Below are positions 36,890 to 49,649 of a stretch of 64,000 nt of DNA, piece after piece. The position numbers and the translations under genes were made by a program. The stretch is from Varroa destructor (taxonomy: Eukaryota; Arthropoda; Arachnida; Mesostigmata; Varroidae): positions 35,520,096 to 35,584,095 of the forward strand of contig NW_019211458.1 in NCBI RefSeq assembly GCF_002443255.2. The letters run 5' to 3'. Each line of letters opens with the position of its first letter. The stretch's first letter is position 1. The notes under the pieces were generated by a model that saw nothing but the letters and a program-made list of their open reading frames with translations, was not told where the DNA came from and ran no database searches.

Positions 36890-39050
36890 ATTTGAACTCG
36901 GGGATATGCGGTCCAGCGGAGCGAAAAGAACGACATCCATCATCAACCAGCCTCTACCAAATACCTCATTTGGTATTTTCGATAAATCTCTTTGATCAAA
37001 TATTATTAATAGAAAATGATAAAATTCAAAACAAGTGTACGTTTCCAAGCGTCGACGTATATGTATAAATCTATATAGTTACAAGTTACCACCTAGAGTG
37101 AACGTGTTGAAATTATTTTGCCGCCAGAACAGGCCGCTTTTATGCGAGACAATAGCGGGACATCGGCGGACGATGATTGCCTCTACGCCGAGCATCTCTG
37201 TAAGTATCTATCATATGTTGCCTATCTACGCCAAAAGGTTTCAAGTTTAGTAGCAAGACATAGCTATGCGTAGCGTTAAGGATTTTCGGTATTCCTTGAG
37301 CGTCCACTTCATAGAAAGAGTTATATTAATAAAGTATTATTACTAATATATTCCGTGTTGCATCATTAGTTGAATTCTTCCTCGGATTTGTACAATAATT
37401 CGAGTGTTCCGTGGTAAAATTCATGCCAGGGTACCCTACAGAAAGCACACATACCAAAATTTAATTTCCCTCTTTATTGACTGATTAATTTTAGGACGCG
37501 AATCCACCTACGAAATTCTCGTATTTAAATTCAAGGCTCCTTTCTTTTCGATGGTCTTTATGTTTTTTCATTGTCTTGTAAGGATCTGACGTATGTATAT
37601 ATGGTAGTTAAGGTTTATGACGATGACATCGGAGACGTATTACAATTTCCAGATAAAGCTCGCTTAAGAAACTGCTTTATCGTCTATCTACATTCTCAAA
37701 GCCTATCAACTAGAGTCGTCTTAATGCCGCTGTTATTAAATCGGTAAGTTACAATTCCTAATATTTTCATTCCATTGGTAGTCTGTCTCTCTCTACTCCC
37801 AAGATACGCGACTATCGTCTCTGTTTGCGTAATAGCCAAATTTCAACCCGGGTTGTGGGGTAAATCCCAATTATTTTGTTGCAAACGCACAGTTCAGTGT
37901 TCGAGCCTCGTAGCAACCAATTCCTCCGATTCATTTAGTGTTCTCCATTTTCAGCACCGGTCTCTTTTTTTTTTGTGTCAGCGATAAATTTTCTGTTATT
38001 GGCAACGGTTTTTTCTCTTTTTTGCCAATAAATGCTCCTTTGTAGTCGTTGTATAGGTTGGTACTTTCTGTTGTTGTCGATCGCGTAGATATAAAATTAG
38101 ACTAGCCTTTAAAAAATCGGCGCTGAGCGCGTCGATGTCGATGTCGCTGTATATGATACTGATGTGCTTTCAATATATTCTACTTAAAAACTCAGATTAA
38201 TGTTAACTTCATCAATTTTTCTCATTTGATTTGTTGCCATTAACATACCTATGTCAAATCTTAACAAAGCATTAACGTTGCCGTTAACGAAGAACTTTTC
38301 CAGGGATAACCATTATGTTCGTCTTACTTAAATGAGCCTTTAATTCGTTCAATACAGCGGCGGTATAAAATGGACGAATGTTTTATTCTTGATCCGCAGT
38401 TAGCTTGCACTTGCTGTAGGCGACGCCAACATACGTAGAAGTTTAACGTCTCGCACATACTTGTTTTAACTTACATTTTCTTTCAAAGTCATATCAATGT
38501 TATTGTATCGTTAATTCCAACATTGGTAAACGGGTCGCTTGAACGCTAAATATAGTTTTGGTTATTTGTTTTCAATTGTCTCGTTGTGTTTCAGATCAAC
38601 TTGTACCGCTCGTGCAGTTGATGGTACGGTACCGAGAAAAGATATTATATTAGACAGCAGAATCCTACGACAAACCCAAAACGCTACGGGGTAGCTATCT
38701 TTTTTTTCAGTTTCCATAACGTGCGTTTGCGTTCTTTTGGTATGAGTTTATGCTTCCTGATTAAATATTATACTGACAGCACAAATATAGACACGTCCTA
38801 CCCCTATGACCGTCACCAATAGCTCGTTCAACTATCGCATATAGGACAAAACTGTCAGAGCTTTTCCAGCGGTGGTCAGATTTTTTTCCTTTGTTGTGCC
38901 TGTTTATGTTGGCTTTAAACGATGTAGTCACTAGCGAAGCTGGATTATTACACCAGTTGTGGACTAGCAACGGCTTGCAGTGGCTTTAGATGTCTGATTC
39001 TTTTGTTCTCGTGCCGCTTTCCACCATTTCGGCTATAGTAGTCGAAACGT
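36890..39050. other. No firmly supported gene; one open + frame
   Basis: A + strand frame is open from about 37539 to a stop near 37744 and includes the fairly protein-like VVKVYDDDIGDVLQFPDKAR. It lacks a recognisable domain and is within chance length. No flanking exon was confirmed. Confidence 0.25.
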
Positions 39051-39099
39051 TGCGGTCGGTTGGCCTTGCTGAACGATTATTTGAACTTTGACGGACGGC

Positions 39100-39740
39100 G
39101 AGAGGCCCGAGGCTAGGACAGGCCGCAGGGGCTAAAAGAGCTAGTAGTGCATGCGGACAACCAACCAGCTGTAGCTAGGTATATTCGTATCCACAAGGCC
39201 AACTCTTTAGCTCCACCGCGAGCGCGCTGCGGGGAAACACGTGAAACGGAGACGAACGGAACAGTGCTGGGAGAGTTGCAGCAGCAAAAGCTACCGAAGA
39301 CTACGGCCACAAGCAACGGCAGGTGCAGCGACACTAGCTGCCGTATCAGCCTGAGCACAACCCGAGAACATTTTGAGAGTTGTAACTTCGAAGACGAAGA
39401 ACGTTCAAGGAAAACTCTAGATAGAACACGGCTGACGCCGTTGCCGCTGCTGCAGTGCTGACGTCTATGACAACGATGGCAACAACGGCGTCTTCAGCGG
39501 GGGTGGAATGATGAACTTCTGTCGACAATGCTGTAGCCGCTGCTCCATTGTGCACCGCCACTGTTTAGAACCTTTGGGGGCAGGCGGCCGAGACGGAGGA
39601 AAGGAACCAAGAGAAGCGATAGGAACATAACGGAAGCAAACATCCTAAAAATTTCGATCTTCGCGTCGCTGTCTGCCACCGCCATCCGCCGGATATGAAC
39701 TACGCACACGAGACAGCGGAACACAGTGGAATGACACACT
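39100..39740. other. Third GC-rich island
   Basis: GC- and CAG/GCC-rich DNA with overlapping frames on both strands (39147-39461 plus, 39113-39358, 39346-39561 and 39494-39739 minus). Products are Arg/Ser/Ala-rich without family resemblance. Promoter or untranslated exon DNA is the likeliest explanation. Confidence 0.3.
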
Positions 39741-40124
39741 CAGCCCTATCATCTTGGCTTATTCAGAGATATAGAAAATCAGCAGAAACGTGCCTCATGG
39801 AAGTTTGTGGAAAGTTGCCACTTTGCTGAAAGAGTCAGAAAACTGAAAAGTTCCAGCATAGCTCAAAAAATTTCTACTGTCAGGTCCAAGGGCTAAAACG
39901 GATCTTGTTCAACTCTTATTTCCAACATTTTTCTCCAGCTGCTGCCGTAAAAAACACAGCCAAAAATGGATACAGGTTAGCATCCAAAACTACCTGTACG
40001 GAACAAAGTTTCGTGACCTTAGAAGGAATACTATATTATGTGTGCACATTTTGTTTAACACACATTATACTACATATCAGCTGTGAGTAAATAAAGAAAC
40101 TTTGTTTTAAAAATTCTTGCTTAC

Positions 40125-40179
40125 CGTTAGCTTATGCTCGAAGGTTGCGCTGGCTTTTGAAGCATTCCTACCGCCACTT
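40125..40179 (-). CDS. Weak microexon candidate (55 nt)
   Basis: The donor ACG/GTAAGC is strong and the acceptor TATTTGCTACAAG is fair. One frame, entered after two carried-over bases, reads SGGRNASKASATFEHKLT and leaves in phase 0, which fits entry into the exon at 26834-26926. Its entry phase fits the candidate at 44649-44665. The support is circumstantial. Confidence 0.22.
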
Positions 40180-41612
40180 CTTGTAGCAAATACATAACCG
40201 TTTGCTTATGTATATATAATAACTACAGAAACGAGCAATTCTTACGCAATAAGCAATGTATACAAAAGGTGAGTTCTAGCGCTTTTGCTTGTTCTCATTT
40301 AATACGGCGTAGAAAGGGAAGATGGATGCCACGCTTAGATTTGCTTGGTACTGGAAGAGAATTACGCATTAGGCATGCGCAACTTTTTTCGTTAGTGGTG
40401 AGTTGGTTAACGTTCGTCAAATAAGTTGTATGCCGTCGGAAGTTTAAAGCAACTGAAATTTTAACAGATTTTTCAGATTTTTGTAGGAAGTTAACTAAAC
40501 TTAGTAAGAGTTCGGGGTTCGTAAAAATAAATCATCTAACGTCGTAGTTGAGTAGAAGCGCTACCTATATATCGAAGTTTTACTGATTGGCTAACTTCTG
40601 CATATTACCATCTTTAATTGTCGCACAAGTAAATAGGGCTTTAATTAAAAGGTTTCGCTCATAAGTCTGATGAAGGGTGAAGCTTTGGAACACCATATGA
40701 ACATTTTTGTCATATCGTGTGTACCAGCACCTAGTGATCGAAAATGTTCTATGATGAATAAAAATCACATAATGCTTTTTACTACCTAATTACTTAAACA
40801 ATACTTATTATTGTATAGCGTTTCAATTCTTTTCAGCATTCATTGGATTGCGCAGGTATTCCTCGTTAGGAAATAGCTAGGATTCAGTAAATATTCACCC
40901 TCAAAAATAGCAGGATTGTGATTGTCTGCCACAGCGGTAAGTTTAAGTTTAAACTTCCATAATACCTCCCACAATGATAAGTCAATCTTTATGGTGTAAC
41001 CAAAATATAACCAAAGTAACATAAAATGAGCTCAGCAGATGCCAAGGGATACCTATGTACACTGGCTATTGTGCACATAATTAAACCATATAACGTATCC
41101 GAATGCCACTGTATAATTCAAACAGGTATTTACTATTTTGGATAATTATTGTTTAATGACGCCATGTAGTTTAACATGTAGCAAAACAAAATTCAGATTG
41201 CTGCGTCGCTTACGTGGCACTGGACCACCGGCAAGAACAACAGCAGCGCATTTATCATAAAGGCTTCCCTTGTATCTCCTAAGCAGCCTTCGGGGTAACA
41301 AGTGTTAAGTTCTAATCATCGTGTCCGTGTGTGTCTGGTAACCTCCAGTCTCACGGTAAAGCCGAGCAGCAGTAAGGGCTCGATATAGTGCAACACAGTG
41401 TGTGAAATTAGTTCAGCAGTTTAGTACAACCATACAGATATAAAAATTCCGATATTAGAAGGCGGCTGTACGTGTTTGTGTACGTGGAAGCACGACTAGC
41501 GAACCGAACCTCAAGCGGCGTTTACCGCCATATTACTCTGCGCTTCAGACGGAGCCGGCAAGGAGAGGACATGATGCTATATTGTACATTACACTATAGT
41601 AATCGAGGCTGT

Positions 41613-41626
41613 TGGCCACTGGCCAC
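41613..41626. repeat. GGCCACT heptamer tandem pair
   Basis: GGCCACT is repeated twice head to tail. The same heptamer appears twice more at 42082 and 42094. Confidence 0.9.
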
Positions 41627-41655
41627 TGAATGCAAGATACGACACTGATTTTATT

Positions 41656-41865
41656 TTAGGAGGTCGGAACTGAAGGCCGGACAGCGGACGTGACACAACC
41701 CTGTTTTGTAGGGCCAGGCTCCACCACGAAGCCATTAATAGCAGTAGCGTTTGGAACGGTGGGCGCAAAGCGGTCGATAGTCCAGCATAGGCGTTGGCCA
41801 GCGCTAAAGTGTACTGGCCGACCAATGTATTGACTGGCATTGTGAACGCAATTCTTACAAAGAAG
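41656..41865 (-). pseudogene. Possible scrap of a non-LTR reverse transcriptase
   Basis: On the minus strand a frame of about 69 codons contains RLCWTIDRFAPTVP and, soon after, GFVVEPGPTKQGCV. These resemble the LW..L.RFGCP and F.V..G.KQGCVLAP blocks of non-LTR (LINE-type) reverse transcriptases, with the intervening stretch shortened and the following AP.LF block lost. No catalytic FADD-type motif follows. Similarity is seen by eye only and may be chance. The sequence would be a short internal fragment of a dead element. Confidence 0.28.
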
Positions 41866-42081
41866 CTTGACATAGTTAAAGGGCCGCCTCGAACCAATTA
41901 TAAATCGATTACCTACTTTTGCTCCATTTGTTTAGTTATATTTAGACACATTTGTATATATATAGATATACGTACAATAAAGCTGGATTTGTTTTTTCTA
42001 CGCAAACGATTAGCCGTTGTAGTAGTAAACGTCAATCGGAGGACGAGAACGTGTTAGAAATCTAGAGACTCATGGGCATTT

Positions 42082-42122
42082 GGCCACTACGTGGGCCACT
42101 ACGTAGATGGCTAAGCCATCTA
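42082..42122. repeat. 12-bp tandem repeat next to a 9-bp palindrome
   Basis: GGCCACTACGT occurs at 42082-42092 and 42094-42104 (period 12). Immediately after, TAGATGGCT (42104-42112) and AGCCATCTA (42114-42122) form an inverted repeat with a one-base centre. Confidence 0.9.
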
Positions 42123-42253
42123 GCGACCACGACGGTAATTCCAATATGTGTATAAAGTGCGTACTAAATTATAGCAAGTAAACATACATTAACCGCGTAA
42201 CTGGGTTGGTTCAAGTAGATTATCGATACAGTCGATCTCACAACATATCTATG

Positions 42254-42272
42254 TTTTTTTTTTTTTTTTTTT
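42254..42272. repeat. Poly(T) run, 19 bases
   Basis: A homopolymer run, possibly the remnant of a retroposed poly(A) tail in minus orientation. No retrocopy is recognisable next to it. Confidence 0.9.
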
Positions 42273-42279
42273 GTTTAAA

Positions 42280-44640
42280 TTGAGCCCGTTAAAATCATCA
42301 AATTCACAATCCTCTATGTAGCGACGCTGGGTGCCCCCCGTATGAATGAGATGAATCGCTATAACTATGCTTGCTTATAGAAAGCAAAAGCCCCTACCGT
42401 ATTCAACCCTAGATTTAACCATACTGACCATTGACAATGAATGCGTAGAGGAGAGTAACTGAAACAAATAAAACTACAACATCAGATCTGACCAGATCGA
42501 GTTGTCTACATAAATATTATTATTTTGTTCTCCAAAGACGACTCACGAATGAAGGAGGAAATAGTAAGTGACAGGATATTTCCGATGAAACCTCGCAGTT
42601 CGATTTCATTGAGTCAACTATGGATTCCGCAAATTAACACTGATAATCGAAGGATTCCGTCTGCGATATAGTTCTCTATGGCAAAAGAACGAAACATTGG
42701 CCACATTCTCTGCGTGGTAGGCAGCCTCACATTTCCGCTTGAAGTTAATGTTCAGAATTTTCTTAAAATTTTTTTTTTCGTTTTCCCTTATCTCTCTTTT
42801 ATTGTTCCATTCTAATGAGTCGCCCATTTGTCACATGCCCAAAGGGCAGAATTCATATTATAAATATCAGAGCTTGATATATTTCTTCGCTGCCTTAAAA
42901 TGCATTAGTTGACCTATTAAATCGAGATTTTGTTCTCAATGAAAAAAATGCGTTATTACAGTTGTTATATATTGTTACATGACAATTAATTCATGTAAAA
43001 ACTAACTGACTCTGCGTTGCCACCATCTAGAACTAGACGATCTATACCGAGTGGTGCGGCTAAATTCAAAAGGTTTGTTTGTGTTTTTTCAACAACTAAT
43101 TGGACAAAAACAGACATTTCAACGAATTTTTTTCCGTGTGTGAGAAGTTTCATTCTTTGCAGTTATGCCTATTCAATATTGTTACTATCCGTGGCGATTA
43201 TAGCTCTAGTTGAGGACGTAAACCGCTGACTAGTTATTTTCAACCATTCATTCTTCAACCCGCAAAAAAAACCTTTCAGTGCTAAACGTGCGTCCGGCGA
43301 TATTGATAGGTAAAAACTCGCTAAAGGGTCCGTTCAGTACGTTACATACGGTGCACGTAGTGGCTTTTCGAGCCCTTTAAATCTAAACTTTTTTGGGGAT
43401 TCTCCGATCTGCCTCGTAAAAGTCTCCCTCGGATTTTTCAAAAGCCCTATGAAATCTGGCGACAACGATGACCGCCGATTTTAGGCAAAAAAGGAAATCT
43501 TTACTCTTTGGTGGGGTCCGTTCGGCGCGGAAAAATTGGATAATAGTTGATATTTGCACAAATTTCTACAGCCACACACTGTTGCTTGCCATGACAAGTT
43601 TGCCGTCGTTCTAAAAAGATGGCTTGCGTCTCTAGTTGGGATAGCGAAGGAACGCACGCCTTATTTTATTCCTTACAGTTCGATTATTCTATATTCCTTA
43701 TTTATTTTCGCAACCTCACTAGCTTCTTGTGCTTCGTCAGTGTGAGAAAAAACCGCATGATCTACTAAGACTGCTAGCCCTTTCCTTGTTATCTGTTTTC
43801 CCTCGCATCCTTTACCTAATTTCCATAATTGACGATAATTGCAGAATACTAAGAATGTGATTATAATGATCAATCGAAGGAGCAACACGTACGTATGCCG
43901 GTATACACCGACACGGAATATCCACATCAATAGAGCAGATAAATAACTCATTATTATTTAGCAAACCAGCCGTCAACGAGCCGAATCGATCGTTAGATAT
44001 ACTACACAGAAACGTTGCATCGTTCAGTGCTTAACTCGCTTCTTCTAAAAGGATTGCTATGTATAGTCGTATGCCTTACGTTCTTAACTTCGTCCATAGT
44101 CGAGGCACTAAGTTCAATACCTCGCCCACACTAACAATACATGGGCGGTGTAAACGCCGAAGTCACGACATCGCAACCAAAAACAAGTTGTTCAAGTCTA
44201 AAGCAGAATTAAGGCTAAAAAACTCTAACGAAAGGTTAGCGGTAGGGCCAGCCTCTTTATTGTGGCTTAGAGGCGATTGGTCAAGTTGGGGATACTTTTC
44301 CGGAGGGAAGATGTCGGTAAAAGAGAGAAATTGAGGAATGTTGTAAGGGAACGGTACATGTTAGTGTCACGGTGCTACATGGTTGACATTCGTTTTTGTT
44401 GCGGCGTAGGCGCAGGGTATAAGAGGAGAGAGCACGCCACCTGGTGGTTCACACTTCTCAATAACAGCAGTTCTAACGACTGAGCCTGACGGCGCGCTTC
44501 TCGTCTATGACTAGCCATTGAACTAGCAGTTTGCCTGTCACGTCAGATATCTTGTACACGCTATATGCGTGCTGCGATGATGTAACCCTGAGTTCCCTCA
44601 ACGATCTAATTAATTCTGTGCTCTAGCTCCCTGGCCAGGT
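42280..44640. other. No supported gene
   Basis: A 26-base interval at about 42534-42559 (+) has a good acceptor (TTTTGTTCTCCAAAG) and donor (ATA/GTAAGT), but no partner exon could be matched. Other frames look like chance. Confidence 0.35.
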
Positions 44641-44648
44641 AACCTTAC

Positions 44649-44665
44649 GGATGAATGATGGGCGT
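44649..44665 (-). CDS. Weak 17-nt microexon candidate
   Basis: A strong acceptor (ATCTATTGCCTACAG) and the donor TCC/GTAAGG bracket 17 bases. Entered in phase 0, as the exon at 54493-54786 would require, it codes Thr-Pro-Ile-Ile-His plus two bases. Those carry over into the candidate at 40125-40179. The phase agreement is suggestive, but such short intervals are easy to find by chance. Confidence 0.18.
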
Positions 44666-45016
44666 CTGTAGGCAATAGATTTTTTTAAAGGTACGTTTTC
44701 TTTCATATGAATAGTAGCAGCAACAACAAAAACAAATAGTAGTTATATTTGGCTGTTTGTTGCTTCTTAGAAGTATAATAGTTATGTATAGAACGCACCA
44801 GCTGCGATCAGGCCTAAACATTATTTACAATATATGATTCTTGTAAATATTACTATAAATATCGTCTTTATTCACACATCAAAAAAAACGCGCATTATTT
44901 GGATTTACTCTGGTAGATGTACAGATGAACAAAGGAACTGAGAGAATAAAGCAAATTAAATTTTATGTACATATATTTTTGAGACATTTTCGGGCATATA
45001 TCTAGTTTTGGTGATA

Positions 45017-45031
45017 CCCCCCCCCCCCCCC
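45017..45031. repeat. Poly(C) run, 15 bases
   Basis: Uninterrupted C homopolymer, unusual in an AT-leaning region and prone to length error in sequencing. Confidence 0.9.
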
Positions 45032-45159
45032 TCCAGCGAATTCTACTTTTAACCTACAAATTCGTTTTCGTTCAGTCAGTCTGAGGCAAGCAATAACAAA
45101 ACTGGGAAAGCGAGGTATTCTGGCATAGTACTATACGATATAGCAATGCCTAGGGCATT

Positions 45160-48100
45160 TCAATAGTGATTTTCTCGGTCATTCAGCTACCGGCCGGGGC
45201 GCCGCTCTTCAAGGGTTAGTCACCATTCGAGCCGTTATGAACTCGGTTAGTCGCTCGCTCATACCAATCGAACTCATCCGCCTACGATGGGAACCCCACA
45301 GAATCCCTTTTTACGACCAGCTCCGTTTGCTCCTGCTCCCTCTGATTAGTCCTAAGCTAAATAGACTTCGTTCCCTGCCCTCTGTTCCCCGCTCTCGAGC
45401 TCTTTAACAGCTTTCATCCAGGACGGCAGCAGTCCTACCTCAGGCTCGGTGCACCCAGTCAGCACGACGCAGGTCCTTCATCAGTGGCAATAGGATCTCC
45501 TTTTTCAGTTTGTCTTCCGTTCACAATCGTCCTTCACCACTATCTCGATATTCGATTACCGCTCCCTTTCCAACCACGAACTCGTTGGAGTCCGTTGTAA
45601 GCGAAAGGAATTCTTAATATGGTGATGATTCTTCCCTTGTTGTTGTTCTTACGTTTAATCGCCCGCTCTGGGTCATGGAAGTCGAGCACTGCCGCAGGGA
45701 ACGACTCTTCGCAGCCACCTCTATTCCTTTCGGCCAGTTTAGCCCAGAAAAGCAATGAGTCTGCAGGCCTGTATTGCGTGTACCTGTCGCGAAGCGTCCA
45801 CGGCCGGCTCCGAATGACGCTGCGTATTGCGTATGCGATAGGTAAATAGTGGTACGCTGGATAAATTTCGGCTTATTTCGTAAGCTTGATCCCTTTTTTG
45901 AGATATGTGCATGTCTGCATATAAATTATCATTATTATACTTGAAAAAAGGAAAATTAACAGAGTATTGGTGTCGCACAGCTGGACCGAGCAGAGAATAC
46001 CTTGAGAGGTTGAACTTTGCCTGGATAACGATGCATTGATGGAGTAGTATACGTGAGCACATGATCTGCGTCTACATTACGCTATGGTATGGTTCGAAAT
46101 AAACTACTGTTTACTAATATGTATTTTTATATACTGTAAGGATAGTAGCAGCAAACGTTGCTTTTTTTATTATCCGATCTCATGGTTTTCATTGATAGTG
46201 GGCACGACGATGCTAAGGGCTGCTCATAATACCGCTTAGGAAAAGCAGCGGTGATGAGAGCAGAATAGTGGGTGATAACCACGGGACCAAAAACTGACTT
46301 AGTCGGAGGCTCATAAACAAAGACCTTCGACCGAAACGAGCCATTTTGCCTTAGCTGTAGCGTATTGATAGCAACGTAATAGAGTCGACATGATAGATTC
46401 CAACCATAGAGAGTGGCAGACTCTTGCTAGCTAAAGTTAGAGCCGATCGACTGTCATAACAGGTCTGAAAAAGACTACTCATAAGTATACAGGTGGCCCT
46501 TCTCCGCCAGAGGCTACGGAACTATGTATATAGGAGGCCTAGGAATCGTCTTCCCCACACGTGCATCACAGCTATCGTGTACTCGTTTTTGCCTTTGCCT
46601 CGTTTTCATTTATCCCTTTCCATTTCGCTGTTTCGGTCGTCGCCTCTTCGTCTCCCTCCATGGTGTTTATTCGGCACGTTCACGCCATCCAGATGTCAGA
46701 CTAGCCTAGGCCAAAAGAGGTTTTCTTAAGCTGCGTTCACATTCTCCCTCCTTTTCTGCCCGATCACTAAGGCATCCCCAATAAGACATTCCTTAGTCCT
46801 CGACAGGCCATTGCCGCTTGTTCCTTCATCTCGCTATATTTCTCGCTTGCAAATCGCACCGCACCTTTCACCTTTTTACCTCTGTGGGGACGCTTGCCTA
46901 CTAGTAAGACTTCTGTCTGCTTCAGAGACTAGCTACATTTCCTCGAGTACCACTAGTGCTAATCCAAAAGAAAAGTTAGCTACTGGTTGACCTTTGCTCG
47001 CGGGCGCTTAATAATGAACACAAATTAGAATTTTCGACAGCACTTTAGAGTGGCGTCTTCACTAAATAAAATGGAAAAATCTACACGACGAGGGCTATTG
47101 AAGTCTTTCACTTAGGACTGGAAAGCAGTTTTCTATCCGGCATATGGATAATAATGAATGATAGTGACTAAAGCGGTTTAGCTTTAAAACCGGAAGGTGG
47201 GCACGTTTCGTTTCGTGAATTCCACAATACAATAGAAATAGTGTCAGACCTAAACTTTGAAAGGTTGCCTTTAGTGAAAATAGCTTTGTCGTTGTAATAA
47301 GGAAAGGTCATGAAAGACAATAAACACTTAGTATATCTAAAGGCAGCGGTACGGTGGACAGGCGGTTGCGTTCCCCTTTCAAATTGACGAGGCTAATTTC
47401 GCAGATGTGGAAAAAATCGGTTGTCCCCGACAGCATCTTCTGTCACTTGAACATACTTCTATCTGACAAAAACTAAATTCACTTTAAAATACGTCCATCG
47501 AGAACCGTTACACACCTTTTAAGAGCGTCTAGGTCATATAATAATAACTTATTAGTTATGTTTTTATTATCGAGTGAGAGACCTAGATGACGTCTATATC
47601 TAAGCTGTCACTACAAAAAATTATCATCGTACGGCTATACACTGTATAATGTCTGCCTCTTAAAAATATGCAAGCTACGTCTCAAAGTTACTAGCGCTTT
47701 TTTTACTATATTTATGGCTCAGAAACATTCGATAATCTTTGTATAATCTGAAGATGAACAAGTATTCCACCATATGCGTCTGTGCGTTAGCTGAACATTT
47801 CAGACCGAATGTTTAAAAATGGCTTAATGACGTAGTGAAGAGAATTTGTTTTTACTGTGAACGTTTTCTGTTTATATCAGATATAATGTTCAATGAAGAT
47901 TTTACTATTTTAACTTGCATGTGTCCCTTGTGCTCATAGGGCTAAATAGACATGTTGCTAAATAGAAGCAATTGTCAATTATTGTAGCTGAAATCTTCTC
48001 TCCAATTATGACACACAACACAATTATTACGATTTGTTAAACGACGCTGTTCATATGACAGCAAATCTATCAAGAGTCCCTCTAGTCGTTTGGCAGAAAG

Positions 48101-49080
48101 GTCGGCAGTAAAGGAAATAAACAACGTACTGTCCAAATATTGGAAACTATTCCTAGGTTTACGTCGTTCGACCGTTGCTCAGATCCAATCGCTTATCTTC
48201 GTTTGTTCCTCGTATCACGTACCTAGTCCCTTTTCCCAACAGTCCTAAACGGTGACCGGCTGACTGTCGTCTCGTCACTGTTGTCGCCGTCACCACTCCG
48301 CCTACCGCGGCAGGGCAAGATGCAAAACAAACGAACGGGGAGCACGTGGGCCCGAGTAGGTTCAGTATGATTCGGACCTAGACTGGAACGGGACGACTTC
48401 GGCTCCTAGCGACTGTGCCCTATGAAGGCAATTTAGTTCTTCCTAGTTGCGACAATCGACTACCATCCAAGAGCAGCGTTTTCCGCTAGTGACTGAAGAA
48501 GCCAAGGAATCTGCAGGGACTGTATATGCTCCCAAAGTCACCGGCAGTGGCTACTATACGAAAGTCACCAGCGGTACGGAGGACAGCAGTGGCTGCAGAC
48601 GGCGAAAGAACGTTTTTGGCGTCTACTTTTCTTTCTAACTGGAAGACGATGTTCGCTCCTGGAGTTGCCCGTTACCAATCCTTAAGTCAGTCGTCAGGTC
48701 TGCTAAAGCCCTTCCCAGTGCCGTTTTTCTTATGGGGTGTATCTCGCAACCTCCCACAACGTGTACGACAAATTACGAAGTTACTCCCTCTCATTTTACT
48801 ATTCATTTTTGGGTCAGCCATTGAGTTCGCTGGCGCTGAAAGGAACTAGGCGAGCCATCTAAGAAAAAGTTGAATAGCAAAATAGTCTCGGGAGCGAAAC
48901 AGGCGGAACCAGACTTCTGGAATAACTGAGCGGATAAATAAAGCTACGGACGGCAACAGGCCCGCCTTCTACATAGGAGCGTTCGTCCTTTCCATCTGTG
49001 ACGTTTGCGACGACCTTTGTTCTCGGAGTCACGCAGCTCCGGTCACCTATGTTTTAACTCAGACCCAATCCGGACTCTTA
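45160..49080. other. Patchy GC-rich DNA, no supported gene
   Basis: Two richer patches (about 45.2-45.8 and 48.2-49.0 kb) carry overlapping frames on both strands without family resemblance. An imperfect repeat around AAAGTCACC occurs twice 27 bases apart at about 48535-48575. Confidence 0.35.
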
Positions 49081-49617
49081 AATAGGTGAGTTGTACAAAA
49101 TGAGTGCTAATAATGAGAAGACAGAAACATGCGAACAATTAGTATTGAAAACGCAAAGTAACCTAAGCTCTACATGCCGAGTAGCGTCTATCGAACTAGA
49201 GAGTTTTAGGAAAGAGTAGAAGGCAATGCAAAATGTTGAGTGGCCTCTCGGCTACATTAGTTTATATTTTTCGATACATCAATTTTGGCATCGTTTTACG
49301 AATCGCCTCATGCCTTCTCCTATAAATACCTAAATCTATCAAATAGGTAGTAAGAATTGCTATAGTAAATCCGTCGACAGTTGGAGTCATATCCTAGACA
49401 AACACATGTATACGGAATGTGTATATAATTAGAGTTTGTCAAGTCACCTAAAGAGGTGCACCTTTCCTAGTTTGATTCCAAGTTACCAAGCCAGCTTGGC
49501 AGGTGAAGTTTCTAAAAAGTACTGTCAGGAATGAACCTGATCATAGCACAAACGATAGTCCCTTAGTGAATGTATCGCTTTTGAAAGGCTAGAGTTTTAC
49601 GTGAAATCCGGATGAAA

Positions 49618-49643
49618 ATATATATATATATATATATATATAT
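49618..49643. repeat. (TA)n microsatellite
   Basis: Uninterrupted TA run of about 26 bases. Confidence 0.95.
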
Positions 49644-49649
49644 TATTTA

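Noticed and set aside
37490..38625. Chain of + strand exons near 37.5-38.6 kb
   Set aside because: Several acceptor and donor pairs exist, but alternative frames are equally open and the phases conflict between neighbours, so I could not choose a consistent model.
49618..49643. TA repeats as CRISPR-like or satellite arrays
   Set aside because: They are plain dinucleotide microsatellites with no spacers or longer unit.
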